From: Pleurodeles waltl
Taxonomy: Eukaryota; Chordata; Amphibia; Caudata; Salamandridae
Length of the DNA stretch: 64,000 bases
Direction: 5' to 3'
Assembly (NCBI RefSeq): GCF_031143425.1
Contig: NC_090440.1
Span: 1,265,901,123 to 1,265,965,122, forward strand
In this document: one piece after another, positions 12,001 to 23,468 of the stretch
Layout: every line of letters starts with the position of its first letter
How positions within the stretch are numbered: the first letter of the stretch is position 1
Position numbers and translations under genes: made by a program
The notes under the pieces: model-generated
Seen by the model: the letters and a program-made list of their open reading frames with translations, nothing else
Told to the model about the DNA's origin: nothing
The model's database searches: none

Positions 12001-12071
12001 TCCTTTAGGGAATGAGGGAGCATTAGCAAAGGTGCCCCCACGTTGTCCAGGGCCAATTCCCCAGACTTCAT
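9030..12071 (-). CDS. LINE ORF2: AP-endonuclease and reverse transcriptase
   Basis: An open frame of 1,013 codons. Near residues 40-270 it has the endonuclease/exonuclease/phosphatase fold signature (LQETWL, GGDFNVH, SDHYPQ). From about 520 to 800 it has a reverse transcriptase with PISLLDTTAK, FIDLSSAFD, GVRQGCVLAPFLF and the catalytic YADD (LLYADDAVLMA), followed by a C-terminal connection region (TYGAGIWG). The protein would nick target DNA and prime cDNA synthesis there. The first ATG (12,071) lies outside the element: residues 1 to about 16 are translated from the giant LTR across the GCATTA duplication at 12,020-12,025. The true N-terminus is therefore missing or lies further in. The frame ends at a TAA (9,030) that cuts off the Cys/His tail. 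Confidence 0.9.
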   Translation of the reverse strand: MKSGELALDNVGAPLLMLPHSLKDQHCNFKQNVNQKSEIVLLFWNIAGLANKLGNEIWANFLEDYSCVCLQETWLLTPVHLNGYKTFHTPAEQSRYGRPKGGFCTYISNKLFLQNLEMQFMSPYYQMIESNLDHKTHLVIINFYNNIAPGEFSNILVEMENDLKKIHEKNNREIRMIWGGDFNVHPCKETSDKICGWVSEGVDASLHFSHNMQGDEMNLLAQTYNLSFVNELFLDESQFKQTYNGRGVNTVIDYVLMSTHFSHYLTNYTLHDIAVSDHYPQSMNLLLSPLSAAREDSITLVDDIELVPRNGYIMKWSQTDPKSLLKQVICQCKHAFADCLRENPHPGQCLSAFTMITQTIKEALTFRSSKTRKKTTCGWFDHNCTQAHKRLKKALNAPKRCLSDIRKYRQEYKTAIKERKLTMKSTLWETLHIASCKKDNILFWQTINSPVLGVRDIPRMEIAISEEDWVAHFSKIYSLMSDTTDCTHNHDSQEGLRLVITPQFSLQEVEKAIIISKSGKAPGPDGVPIDIFKANIELWGPVLRQTLRAICICGPLPSWRDSNIIPIYKKGDRLNPACYRPISLLDTTAKLAGRIILNRLQTWVEEKNILSPDQYGYRKGIGTVEQSLNLSLIIGKYTKIGVGNLYLAFIDLSSAFDCVIHDKLWDVLNSMGVEPALIQFIREMYTGCRARVRYGLKGECTRPFGLYRGVRQGCVLAPFLFSMYINNLDKELATKCKDLPQIDNRPVPALLYADDAVLMARTPIALQKLLTTCIIYMSQLGLTVNRSKTFIMNCGGKRGKTYNTTIAESKVETAQTFSYLGIMFDKLGSWANCRKIKRVHLIKTTMALRLFSKRLGGITLSNMIKIYKAKCIPAVTYGAGIWGHTNCDLIQTVENDFLRHLLRVPNGTSSYVIHSELGVPLIVDLIKIQPLLLWHKVWTSEHTGFNKDILTDCTKSLYTSRVQWLKYIMTFFEKMGNKDYYTNPASLGKISRKDLSTLALKFLEDIRWGAESK

Positions 12072-13179
12072 GAGTGCGGGACACCATTATAAGTGTGCAC
12101 TACGTACATGTCAATACATATATGTAGCTTCACAATGATAACTCCGAATATGGCCATGTGAGGTGTCTAAGATTGTGAAATTGAACCCCCAATCCTAATC
12201 TGGTATTGGGGGCCAATTCCATGCAACATGGGGGCTCCGCCATGGAACCCCAGTACTGCCTAACCAGCTCTTTGAGGTTTCAACTGCAGCCCCAGCTGCG
12301 GTCACCTCACAGACAGGTTTCTGCCCTACAGGGGATTGAGCAGCTCAATCCTAGGAAGGCAAAACAATGCATTTCCTTTATGAGAGGGGTATTACACCCT
12401 CTCCCATTAGAAATAGGTGTTACAGGCATGGGAGGGGTATCCTCCCAGAGCCTCTGGAAATGCTTTGAAGGGCACAAATGGTGACCTCCGTGCATAATTC
12501 AGTCTACACCGGTTCAGGGACCCCCAATTCCTGCTCTGGCGTGAAACTGGACAAAGGAAAGGGGAGTAACCACTCCCCTGTCCATTACCACCCGAGGGGT
12601 TGTGCCCAGAGCTCCTCCAGAGTGTACATGGCGTAAGCCATCTTGGCTTCCAAGGTGTGGGGACCCTCTGGGAACATCTGAGTGGCCAGTGGCAGCAGGT
12701 GACGTCAGAGACCCCTCCTGATAGGTGCATACCTGGGTAGGTAGCAAATCTCCCTCTCAGGGCTATTTATGGTCTCTCCTCTAGGTGGTTCCTCAGATTC
12801 GGTTTGGAAGACTCCATCAGGTCTCCTGTGCATCCTCTGTTTCAGGTTCTGACCGTCAGGTCAACCGCAGACTGCGCCAGGAACCTCTGTAACTGCAACA
12901 AAGTATCCAAGAAGGCTTCTGTGACCTGCAACTTCATCTCCAGCCAGAATCTGCAACAGTTTACAGGTTGTGCACGCTCTTAGGACTGCCTGTCTTCACT
13001 CTGCACCAGAAGAACCAAAGGAATCTCCTGTGAGTGACGGAGTCACTTCCCTGCTTCAGCAGGCACCTCTCTGAAATGAAGACCAGTACTCTGGGACTCC
13101 TCTCCTGTCGACAAGCATGATCCCTAGAACACAGGTGGTGGGCCAAAGTGATCCTGACTGTCCAAAGGTCCAGGTGTCC

Positions 13180-14262
13180 TGTAGTGAATTCTAATTCATT
13201 TTAATGGGATAACAGGAGTTAGCTTAGCCTCTGGCTTGCAGACTCTTGCCCCCGTCACCTAGTGACTTTTAACCTACTTAGCTTGCTCTGTCTTAGCCCA
13301 TTTAATTATTTATTTCTTCTAAGATGGCTGTCTTGTTTATAGTTAGGCCACTTGTTATGCGTAACATTATCAGTGTCACCGCGCCAAGGCGTCAAGATCA
13401 AGCACCAAAGACAAACAAACAGCAGGTGTTCACACTTAGGGATTTTCCCTCTCTGTACTTTCGAGGGATTGTTTATATTAATTGCCGTCCCAAGCATGTC
13501 TGTTATCTATTGTTTAGGAACACACCTACGTCAGGGGTCCTTGTAGATCTGTATAAATACATCACACTTTAGACAGATAATCAGAGGGATTCCGATCAGA
13601 GGGCCTCACCACCGATGCTGCAGTCGCCTTGACGCTGACCCAGTCTTCGTGTCCCTGCGGAGTCTGAGATAGAGACCTCATTCCAAGGTAATGAGGGTTG
13701 GGGGCTCCTCTCATGGACATGGCATTGGCAGATTAGGTTTAACAAACCCAGCTCTCCTTTAGGTAGGAGGTTAGGCCTGTCACATTAGGGTATTAGGGCA
13801 TGGTACATCTCGTATGTCTTTTCTACATATTGCAAGATGGTGGGGGTCTTTGTGATAATGACTCTTGTCTTCACAATTCTGTTTCTTGCATTATTCATTA
13901 TCCTAATCATTGCAGCCCATGCAACTTATCGCAAATTGCAGTTATGTTGAATAAAAACTATTGAAACTGTACTGCATCTTTGTCATTGCCTTTGTTTGTA
14001 TGAGACATGATATATCTGTGAGAAAAGGGTAATCTCCGTTTAACCACGGCACTCCCTGAGATGTCTTATTCTCGAGTCCATGCGTAAAAGCTGCCATAAA
14101 TCACCTTTTACTATTTTGTTACTGGTGAGGTGCTGCTAGTGAGCCAGTAAGGTTGGGACAACAGTTGCGACTTGTTGTAGGAAAGGCGTAGTCGCCTACA
14201 AACAAAAGTACTGTCATCCTTAAACCAGCAGTCTTGCTCAGAGCAAGAGTCCAAACTACGAC
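13180..14262 (+). repeat. 5' LTR of the foamy-like endogenous retrovirus
   Basis: It starts TGTAGTGAATTC and ends CTACGACA immediately before the primer-binding site. A TATA-like TATAAATA lies at 13,552-13,559 and a poly(A) signal AATAAA at 13,950-13,955, giving a plausible U3-R-U5 order with a long R region. The left boundary is set by the TG start and by the host LTR stopping there. A second copy to confirm it is absent. Confidence 0.7.
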
Positions 14263-14280
14263 ATGGCGCCACCAACGATG
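14263..14280 (+). promoter_or_regulatory. Retroviral primer-binding site, tRNA-Lys-like
   Basis: TGGCGCCACCAACGATGG directly follows the LTR end CGACA. It begins with TGGCGCC, the start of the Lys1,2-type site used by foamy viruses, but has two extra bases inside. The leader to the gag ATG at 14,493 is about 210 bp. Confidence 0.65.
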
Positions 14281-14492
14281 GTGCTTAGGCACTAATTTAT
14301 GGATACCCCGACTATCACTGTCTCACAGACAACAGGTACCCTAAGTACCATTATACGGAGATGTCCGTGGTCTTTGGGAGAATCCTCCTCAGCTGAAAAG
14401 GTAACACCTGATTAAGCTGTAGGTTGTTCGAGCTCGAACTCATAAAAGTACTTTATTACCCATTTTTGGTGTTCCGTTTTTTCTAAACAAAT

Positions 14493-16023
14493 ATGGCTGA
14501 CGCCATTGACATTCCTGAAAATGCTAGACATGCACTAACACAACATTTATTAACGCATGGCCTTACAGATGAGGGCGGGGATGTTACTCTGATAATAGAA
14601 GCTAATGAAGCATACCAAAGAGAAACATTTTACTGTTGGGTCACCTTTCCTGAGGTTGACCAAAGAACGCACACATTCCACACATATGAAGTTGCAAACA
14701 TACCTTTACGATACGAAGCATACCAGTATCATGAAATATCGCTCACATACCAGGAGCATCAGAACTGGTTAGAAGGCTCCCTACCACATGTACTATGAAG
14801 AGTGAGGTTAGGTCCCTTAAGTAATGATGGACCTACATGGCCTATGTTTGCAACATACACACCTCACCCAGGCATACAGACTATGCCAATAGCAGATCTA
14901 CGAGTTTTAGATAATGAATTATTGACATTATATAGACGATTAGTCCAGTTCGTACTGCAAACATTGAACACAACACCAGCGCGTCCAGCACCGCCAGTAG
15001 CTGGTGGTTATCAATTGGCTACTGGGATTAATCCACAAACAGTGCATACCATTATGGGTAAAGTGCCCACGGAACGGGAAAAAATACTGTTCTGGATTGC
15101 CCAGAAAACAAATCAGCTGGAAACTGTGTTTTCCCATACGGGACCACAGGATAAACATAGATTGCTCACTATGTGCTTGCCTTTTGGGATGGTTCCCTCC
15201 GTGGATGACTGTGCCACATGGGGTACAGTCTTTGCTGCCATATATACTACCACACATGGTACCCCGACACTTGCCAATTTACCGGAAGTGTTAAAACAAA
15301 TACAAAATGAGCATGGGGCTGCACCAGCCCTGGATTTGGGGATGAAATTAATGCGTAACTTTGACGCTGTATCCTCAATACTACTCAGTAATATTAAAGG
15401 GGAAGCGTCTCCGGGAAACTCCACACCAGGAACAAGAGAGACAGCTACCGAAAATAATTTCCGATACCTATACTAGTATAGGACGAGATAGTTTGGGAGC
15501 CAAACCTAAGAAATTGGAGTTACAAGGTACCGCCCACAAGGAGGGTACAAAGCAGGCACAAGAGGGCTCTAAGAAGCTCTGGGACAAACAAAAGGATTTC
15601 AAAGAAAGAAGAAATAAGAGAGCTGATTCTCCACACCCGGAGAACTCAGAAAGGAGATATAATCTCAGAAATAGGGAGAACATTAAAACTCCAGACAGAT
15701 ATTCTGATTCATGTCCCTCTCGTTCCTTTCAGGCCGCATCGGATAGACTTAGCGAGAGAGGGGGCCGTCAAGATCGACGTCCAGAATACGTGAAAGAGAA
15801 GAAACACTCACAACAGTCTACCATAAAAAAAGAAGAAAAGACTCCTCAGCAAAAGCCACAGTTTAAAAAGAAGAAGGTGGCAGCACTGACAGTTGAAAAT
15901 GCCAGTAAAATTGAGAACGCTGTTGAGGAACAAGACGTGGGCAGTGACTCTGTTAGACAGCGCGGCAGAAGTCACGATATGTCGCCAGAGTCTGAAAGGT
16001 CATCTGGATGCGACAGCAACTAG
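14493..16023 (+). pseudogene. gag: gag of foamy-like endogenous retrovirus (broken)
   Basis: It starts at ATG 14,493 (MADAIDIPENARH). The first 101 codons end at an in-frame TGA (14,796-14,798). The same frame then continues to 15,476 and contains a capsid-like segment (KVPTEREKILFWIAQ). Between about 15,400 and 15,470 coding moves to another frame, which is open to 16,023. This last part is strongly basic (KKLWDKQKDFKERRNKR, QFKKKKV) and contains RRYNLRNREN, matching the YxxLRxR chromatin-tethering motif of foamy Gag. There is no CxxC...H...C knuckle. Gag would form the particle and bind nucleic acid through the basic tail. The stop and the frameshift make this copy inactive. Confidence 0.8.
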
Positions 16024-16381
16024 CAATTACGTCGCGGTTGAAACAGCGGATGGCCGCGTACTTCCCCACGATAGGGTTTATGATTTAAATATTCAGATAG
16101 AGGTAGACGTGGAGCGCACTATTAGTGTAATATTTTGGGATGAACTTACTAGTGATATCCTATTGGCCGAAAGAGACTGGCCACCTGAACACGTCTGCAA
16201 GCTCCCGCATGGGGAAGATGTCATTTTGCCTTCTTTCTCCAATCTTGTTCCGGAAGCAGCAAAAGAAGCCTATGCTGCTGAATGGGCTTTGGCGCCATAC
16301 CGCAATCATGTAGGTTGGGACAAGGAGTCTCCTTGTCATATTATTCCAGATAGGTCTACACCCCAACCGCAGCCACAATAG
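15893..16381 (+). pseudogene. pro: Retroviral protease region of foamy-like element
   Basis: An open frame overlapping the end of gag by about 130 bp in a different frame, as in viruses whose Pol is not made as a Gag fusion. The aspartic-protease site reads LLDSAAEVTIC, so the third active-site residue, normally Gly (D-S/T-G), is Ala (GCG at 15,962-15,964). A stop at 16,379-16,381 separates it from the reverse transcriptase frame, where a one-base shift between about 16,381 and 16,400 would be needed to continue. The protease would mature the polyproteins. This copy is dead on both counts. Confidence 0.75.
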
Positions 16382-16407
16382 CCTGTCAAACATGAAGCAA
16401 AGCTCCG

Positions 16408-19119
16408 GTGAAGGAAATCCTCACACAACTTGAGTATCAGGGAGTAATTGAGCCTTGTACATCTGCAATGAATAATCCGTTATTCCCCATTGCAAAGCCA
16501 GACCATTCATATAGAATAGTCGTTGATTATAGACACTTAAATAGTCATACACACACGTATGCTATACAAAATTCACACAGCGCAGCACTGATAAACAATA
16601 TAGTGCGTAAAAAATATAAAACCACATTAGACATACCTAATGGATTCTTCTGCCAGAATTTAGCACATGAAAGTCGGGACCTAAGTGCATTCTCATTTGG
16701 CTCTCAGAAACGCTTTTGTCGTTTACCTCAAGGCTATAAAAATAGCCCAGGACTATTTTCAGCCCGCGTAACATCAATATTACATGATATTGATTCCGAA
16801 GCATTGTCCTATGTGGATGACATGTATCTCACAGACGACGTCCTCGACATTCATCTTGCGAGGGTCGATCGGATCATTTTGGGATTTGCAGACCTCGGTT
16901 ACAAATTCAATTTTAAGAAAAGCAAGTTAGCCTTTCTTAGTGCATTATTCCTGGGATATGAGCTATCAAACGAGGGGAAGAGCCTGGCCCCGCACTTTCT
17001 AGAGAAATGTGCTCAACTACAGCCTCCAAACACACTTAAGAAATTACAGTCATTACTGGGTTTCTTCAATTTTGGCAGAACATACATGGCAGATTATGCA
17101 CAATGCATCAAGCCACTTTATGACTTAGTTCAGCCCAATTTTTCTAGCAGACACTGGACAATTGAACACACACACATCCTTAGGGACATGCAACAGGACA
17201 TGCTAGAAGATAAACACTTACACACATGTGACAATAAAACAAACTTGGTCATCAGAATAATTGCTGGTGCCATTGGATTTACTTATGTCACCTTTAATGA
17301 GGATGACATGGTACCCATAGCATATAAATCACATTTATACTCAAATGCTGAACAGCGTTTTGCACCTACAGAAAAGATTCTGACAGCAGTTCAGATTGCC
17401 GTCATAAAAGAGAGGCCACTTGCCCAGGGGAAACGTATTATTGTTGTCTCCCCAGTGCCGGCCTTAGAGGCTGTCACCAAAGCAAGCGTTCCTAACGCTA
17501 AAGCATTACATCCACGTTGGATTCAATGGGCAATGTCTCTGACCGCCACTGATGTCGATTATATATTCGATCCAAAACTTCAGACACAAGAATTTCTCCA
17601 GTATGAACAAAAATACCCTTCTCCTCTGAATATCTTGCCACTAGACAGCTACCATACTGTCATATACACTGATGGTTCAGCACAACCGTCTGTAGGTACT
17701 AAACATCAATACTCGGCAGCTTGCGCAGCCGCGAGCGGAGTGATGGAAGATGGCGTTTTCCACCCTCACAATACCTACACGCAGACCTTAGGGGACTGCA
17801 CAGCCCAGTTGGCTGAGCTTAAAGCTCTTATTCTAGCGCTCGAACATACTGAAACAGGATGCCAGACTTTGAGAGTCTGTGACTCATATTACTGCGTCCA
17901 GTCATACAATGAATACCTCAATCATTGGAAACTGAACGGGTTTAGAGATTCTAAAGAGAACACCATTAAACACAAGACATTGTGGGGGAGGGTGGCTGAT
18001 CTTAAGGATAAGCTACCGTGTGTCCATGTAGTCCATACATTGGGACACCAACGTATAGGGGGACACGCTACCGGTAATACACTGGCTGATGAAGCGGCCA
18101 AAACAGCAGTAGCTACGGCTTCTGTGGCTGCAGTGACTCATTCACAAACGAGAATGGATAGTGAAATATTGATTGCCGTTAAAGCTTTGGCTGCAGGCAA
18201 GCCCCTTCCGAAAGGATACCCTACAAACTATACTTACCATATCAGTGCACAGAATGTTGCTTACACAACGATTCCTGGGGTTGGAGATCGAGTGATCCCC
18301 AATGAAGACCGGAGATTAGATCTAATTAAAGCAGCGCATGAGGGTGTTGCTTCTGCACATGCTGGTATACAGGCCACGATAACACTCCTACAGCAGCGCT
18401 TCTGGTGGCCTGGTCTATGCAGACGAACAAAGCAGTATGTCCCTTGCTGTGACATTTGCCAGCAGATCAAGGGCTCTAATATCAAACGCCCACAGCAGAC
18501 ATCCCTCTTAGTGTCCGACAAGCCACTACAGTGTGTGTACCTAGACCATTGTGGTCCCTTACAGCCTGATGGTGCATACAAATACATTTTAGTAGCTGTA
18601 GATTCCTGTTCTAGATTCCTGGGGGTATGGCCACAGCGGTCGGCTGACGCCCGGACTGTTATAAAAGATTCGCTGATCTTTATCTGTACATATGCGGTTG
18701 CAGCATTCCACTCGGACCAGGGCCCTGCATTTGCCTCTAAGGCATTCAGGGACACCATGGGGACGATGGGTGTTGAACTCCATTACTCCTCACCATACCA
18801 TCCAGAGGGAAATTTTGTTGTGAAGAGGCGGAATCGTGATCTAAAGCAGTCCTTAACAGCTCGAGTATTAGGTTCAGGCCGTAGTTGGTTACACCACCTA
18901 TATAGGGTCCAGAGAGCACTGAATAATCTGCCAAGACGGTCCTTGGGGGGACGCTCTCAATATGAGGTTCTCTTTGGGATACCTATGTATGTACCAGATC
19001 TTGATGCCCCTGGTATGGTGGCAGCAGAAACACCATTTGACATAAAAAAAGTCTCACTGTTTTACAGGAGCTTCAACAATTTTGTGATGATAAATCATCT
19101 GCAAGTGCTGCCACCTTAG
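16408..19119 (+). pseudogene. pol: Pol: reverse transcriptase, RNase H and most of integrase
   Basis: An open frame of 903 codons. Reverse transcriptase: VVDYRHLN, LPQGYKNSPGLF and the catalytic YVDD. RNase H: the acidic set is intact (YTDGSA, AELKALI, CDSYY, LADEAAK). Integrase: an N-terminal His-His-Cys-Cys finger (HEGVASAHAG, then CCDICQQ) and a core with YLDHCGP and HSDQGPAF. In the third catalytic position the expected Glu is Lys (AAG at 18,823-18,825, in NFVVKRRNRD), so strand transfer would be lost even if the frame were whole. The frame ends early at 19,119 because of a shift near the A-run at 19,043-19,049. Pol would copy the genome and integrate it. The YVDD and the long RT-RNase H connection fit spumaviruses. 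Confidence 0.88.
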
Positions 19120-19322
19120 GAATAAGGGATTTGGCGAAAACTTCAACTGGCTGGATTCCTAAAGTTGGGGATCTGGTTTGTGAGAAGATCGCTGTGAAGA
19201 AGGAGTTTGGTCTATCATACACCAGGACTGTCATTTTACCACCACTGTCTGGTTCTAAGACGAACAGATTCATCTCCATTGATGACATCAAACTGCACCA
19301 TGTGGCCGATCCTTCACAGTAG
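19055..19322 (+). pseudogene. Integrase C-terminal domain in a shifted frame
   Basis: After the A-run at 19,043-19,049 the coding continues in the next frame: residues resembling LGIRDLAKTSTGWIPKVGDLV and ISIDDIKLHHV, then a stop at 19,322. This is the SH3-like DNA-binding end of a retroviral integrase. A one-base slip in the A-run explains the break. Confidence 0.75.
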
Positions 19323-19392
19323 ACCAGGAGGTCCCTTGGGTGGTTCCCGATCCCCTCTTACTACCCAACAGGACATCCATCTACATAGTAAG

Positions 19393-20544
19393 ATGAACAT
19401 CACTACTACAGACTATGCAACAATGTCAACTGCTGTTCCAAACACCTCCTCGACCATGGGGAGGGCGGAAAATGAACTCTTGTTGGTTCCAGTCACATCT
19501 TCAGTGACCAACCCGCTTCAAGATTTAGCTGTATTTTGCACAAACACATCACCTACTGAAGAAGTTGTCTACCAAGAGCCTCCACGTGCACTGGACCAGA
19601 GTACGCCGGCTCCTGTGTTTGCAGAGACTAACTCTTCCTATTTCATTGACATTGATGATTTTTCTTCAGATTCATCCGCTACTGTGATTGACAATGTTTC
19701 AAAATGTAGTAAGCTGTATCGATGGCTTAAAAAGAACTATTTGATATACCCATGGAACTACTTGTGGTTCTGTTTGACATTTTTTGCATTATTTTTATGG
19801 ATTGGTTTTGTGACTGTTTTCTTTTTACTTATAAATGATCACTATATTCCTGCTCGCTCCTCTGTGGAGCCTGTTGATGAAGTTTTAACACCACATCATT
19901 CTTCACAGAAGGTCCGAAGAGATTTGTCCCTTGTAAATATTACAGCAATACCGATTACTGATGGCACTGTGTTGGACAAAGTTCCATTCGATATACACGG
20001 GCCTACGGAAATTATTCAAATACCATACGTGTTCAAAATTTCAATGACTGATGTAATTACACCTGATGTTGTCTCTGATGATTGGGATGTCCAAACAGTT
20101 GATTCCATGCTAACTGAAATGAAGGACTATTCTGCTTTTGAAAGTGATGATGTATATGATTATACAATGAATTATGGGGAAATGTTCTGCTACAACAATT
20201 GGGGACATTACTACCTACACCGTGCCACTAGATACAGGCCAGTACTGAACTACACACAGTGGGAACACTGTTCTACACCACTGGTGGGGAGTCCAAAGTA
20301 TTATAGCGATAAATTTACATACTTTTCTGGGCACGATACAAGAAAAGCAGAGTCGTATTATTTTAAAATACCTCAGGCACAAATTAGGAAAATTTTGCTA
20401 ACTGATACAAAACTGATTTATTCAGATCCCTTTGCTTCCCGGCTCGCAATTGAGGGTTACGAATACTGGAAGAGCACTATTGACTTGAAAAGTGGATGGG
20501 GAACACAGGATTGGCAAATACAGGGTAGGGAGGTTTTATTTTGA
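19393..20544 (+). pseudogene. env: Env leader peptide and first part of surface subunit
   Basis: The likely start is ATG 19,393 (MNITTTDYATMS), just after integrase ends. The frame is open further upstream, but that stretch overlaps pol. A strongly hydrophobic segment (about 19,753-19,838; FCLTFFALFLWIGFV) follows about 120 residues of polar N-terminus, as in the uncommonly long foamy Env leader, which spans the membrane. A furin-type site KVRR is at 19,909-19,920. The surface part then carries several Asn-X-Ser/Thr sites. The frame stops at 20,542-20,544. Env would mediate attachment and entry. This copy is interrupted several times. Confidence 0.75.
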
Positions 20545-21335
20545 GCATGCCTGATTCCTGTGCAAATTATTTTCTTAAATAACACTATTCAGCAGACATC
20601 CTGTCTGGGATTAGCAAAAATTAGGGATCTGAACACGCCCAGTATCCCTACTCTGGCAAGGTTTAATGATTGGCAACACTTCCTTAATATCACAGAGGAA
20701 AGGCTAGATGCAATGGTTAAGGCTGGTACCTATAATTCTTCACTTTCCAGTCCCGGCGGGTGGTTAATATGGCCCACTGACACTAATGAGTGTCAAGTGC
20801 GTATTTTTAACTCTTCAGGGGGGTTTTCAATTAACAGGCCAGACCCTCGCTTTATATCGGGTCAACATAAAGGTATAGTTACAACATACAGTGTGGGTAA
20901 GCTGTGCCAGCAATAGGTACAAACTAACACGTTAGCCGCAGTTAAGAAACACCTGAACACTCTTTCTGAAAATATAGACTTGCAGGATTTTCTGCTGGGT
21001 CCTAGGAAACAGCACTCAAAAAGATTTTTATATGCTATGTACAATGAAATTTTGAAACTTTTTCCAGAATGAGGCTGCTGCGCGTTTAAGGCAATTAGAT
21101 AAAGAAAATTTAGAAAAAACATTAGCTGTTGTCGACGATGGCATGAATACACTGTCCAACAGGATTTATTCACTATCAAATATAGTGTTGTCTGCTATTG
21201 ATATCACTCAGACAGACTTGTCCCGGTTATATCATGGGCAAACATAGCTACGTTCCATCATGCAGCTAGGTTGGACATTACAGACACTGAAAAGTGGCCG
21301 CATTCCATGGAAGCATATTAATGGGAGTGAATGCT
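20545..21335 (+). pseudogene. Env surface/transmembrane remnants up to an inserted LTR
   Basis: Coding continues in fragments: 20,560-20,916 (surface part with NIT, NSS and similar glycosylation sites) ends at a stop. A second furin-like site, RKQHSKR, lies at 21,004-21,024. Beyond it come a short hydrophobic stretch and an amphipathic region (AARLRQLDKENLEKTL, NTLSNRIYSL) that would be the start of the transmembrane subunit. At 21,336 the sequence is cut by the solo LTR. Confidence 0.65.
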
Positions 21336-23468
21336 TGTTAGAAATGGGGTCTTTGGTTGACAGTCAGGTTACCCCCTGTTCAAGCAAGGACCCTCACTCT
21401 AGTCAGGGTAAAAGAGAATCACCCTCAGCTAACCCCTGCTTACCCCCTTGGTGGCTTGGCAGAGCAGTAGGCTTAACTTCAGAGCGCTAGGTGTAAAGTA
21501 TTTGTACCAACACACACAGTAACTTAATGAGAACACTACAAAATGACACAACACAGGTTTAGAAAAATAGGAAATATTTATCTAAACAGAACAAGACCAA
21601 AACGACAAAAATCCGACATACACAAGTCAAGTTATGAATTTTTAAAGATTAAACTCAAAAATAGCGCTTAGAAACAAAAATGCTTCGATGAGATGTTAAC
21701 ACGGCGTCGTGACAGAGTCGTTCCCAACAAGCCGACACCAGCGGCACCGGACACGGAGTCGTGTAGACCCCCAAGTACAGTACCTTTGGTGAAGAGTGAA
21801 AACAAGCCGATGCGCGAAGTCGGGAATCGCAGCGTCTGTGCGAAACGTTGAATCCGTGCACTTCGAGCGGTGACTTCCACAGAGTCGCAGACTTCAGCGG
21901 GGCTGCTGCGGCGTCGGGCCTGCGAAGAGCGCCGCGTTCCAGCGAAGGTCACGGCGTCAGGTGCAGGCGGCGTTACCGGATTCAGCAGCGGAGTCGGTCC
22001 GAAGTCGTCCGAAGTCGATTTCCTTGGATTTCCACCAGCTTTCCTTTCAAGGGCCCAGGGACTGGATAGGGCACCACTTGTCAGAGCAGGAGTCTCTCCA
22101 GAGACTCCAGGTGCTGGCAGAGAGAAGTCTTTGCTGTCCCTGAGACTTCAAACAACAGGAGGCAAGCTCTAACTCAAGCCCTTGGAGATTTCTTCACAAG
22201 ATGGAAGGCACACAAAGTCCAGTCTTTGCCCTCTTACTCTGGCAGAAGCAGCACTGCAGGAAAGCTCCACAAAGCACAGTCACAGGCAGGGCAGCACTTC
22301 TTCCTCAGCTATCAGCTCTTCTCCAGGCAGGGGTTCCTCTTGGTTCCAGAAGTGTTTCTAAAGTCTGTAGATTTGGGTGCCCTTCTTATACCCGTTTTAG
22401 TCTTTGAAGTCACCTTTCTTCAAAGGGGACTCACACCTACTTGTGAAATCCTGCCTTGCCCAGGCAAGGCATCAGACACACAGCAGGGGGTTGGAGCCGG
22501 CATTGTCAGAGGCAGGCACAGTCCTTTCAGATGAGAGTGACCACTCCACCCCTCCCTCCTAGCAGAGATGGCTAATCAGGAAATGCAGGTTACACCCCAG
22601 CCCCCTTTGTGTCACTGTCTAGTGCAAGGTGAAAAACAACCCAACTGTCAAACTGACCCAGACAGGGAATCCACAAACAAGGCAAAGTCACAGAATGGTT
22701 TAAGCAAGAAAATGCTCACTTTCTAAAAGTGGCATTTTCAAACGCACAATCTTAAAATCAACTTTACTAAAAGATTCCCCTGGGCAAGTGGCCTCTCTTT
22801 TATGACGGCAATCTGAACTGCTGTCAGAATCTTTTCTGTAGGGACCCCAAACTCCAAATGTCCATCTACTCTCTAGGGGAATCTACACTTTAATCATATT
22901 TAAATGTAGCCCCCATGTTATCCTATGAGGGAGACAGGCCTTGCAACAGTGAAAAACGAAGTTGGCAATATTTCACTGTCAGGACATATAAACCACATTA
23001 CTATATGTCCTACCATATCCATACACTGCACCCTGCCCTTGGGGCTACCTAGGGCCTACCTTAGGGGTGCCCTACATGTAAGAAAAGGGAAGGTTTAGGC
23101 CTGGCAAGTGGGTACACTTGCCAAGTCGAATTTACAGTGTAAAAATACACACACAGACACTGCAGTGGCAGGTCTGAGACATGATTACAGGGTTACTTGT
23201 GTGGGTGGCACAATCAGTGCTGCAGGCCCACTAGTAACATTTGATTTACAGGCCCTGGGCACCTCTAGTGCACTTTACTAGGGACTTAACAGTAAAACAA
23301 ATATGCCAATCATGGAGAACCAATTACGTACACATTTTACAGAGAGAGCACTGGTTAGCAGTGGTAAAGTGCTCAGAGTTCAAAAGCCAACAGCAACAGG
23401 TCAGAAAAAATAGGAGGCAGGAGGCAAAAAGATTGAGGATGACCCTGCATAAGCAAAAAAGTCCAACA
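21336..23468. mobile_element. Solo LTR, 2.1 kb, inserted in the retroviral env
   Basis: It starts TGTTAGAAATGGGGTC and ends AAAAAAGTCCAACA, and is flanked by a perfect 5-bp duplication ATGCT (21,331-21,335 and 23,469-23,473). Its ends match those of the 2.65 kb LTRs at 35,330 and 40,875, but the body is shorter and diverged, so it is a sister subfamily. If it follows the same orientation as those, its sense strand is the minus strand. No internal genes remain. The retrovirus env resumes right after it. Confidence 0.88.

Larger units (their letters stand above)
8400..12019 (-). mobile_element. APE/RT non-LTR retrotransposon (LINE), 5'-truncated or short-leader copy
   Basis: A minus-strand LINE inserted in the giant LTR. 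It is flanked by a 6-bp duplication GCATTA at 8,394-8,399 and 12,020-12,025, and its 3' tail is a short TAA/ATT microsatellite (8,401-8,417) rather than poly(A). It carries one long ORF2 frame (endonuclease plus reverse transcriptase) and no visible ORF1. The reading frame is open to the very 5' junction, so the copy is probably slightly 5'-truncated. The clade is uncertain. The tail and architecture suggest the CR1/L2/Jockey/Vingi side rather than L1 or RTE. Confidence 0.85.

Noticed and set aside
18261..18758. A 165-codon minus-strand frame inside pol
   Set aside because: It is the shadow of the integrase coding sequence on the other strand.
21655..22534. Several 60-100 codon frames with Ser/Arg/Pro-rich products
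   Set aside because: All lie in the solo LTR. The same region in the sister LTRs is not conserved as protein.
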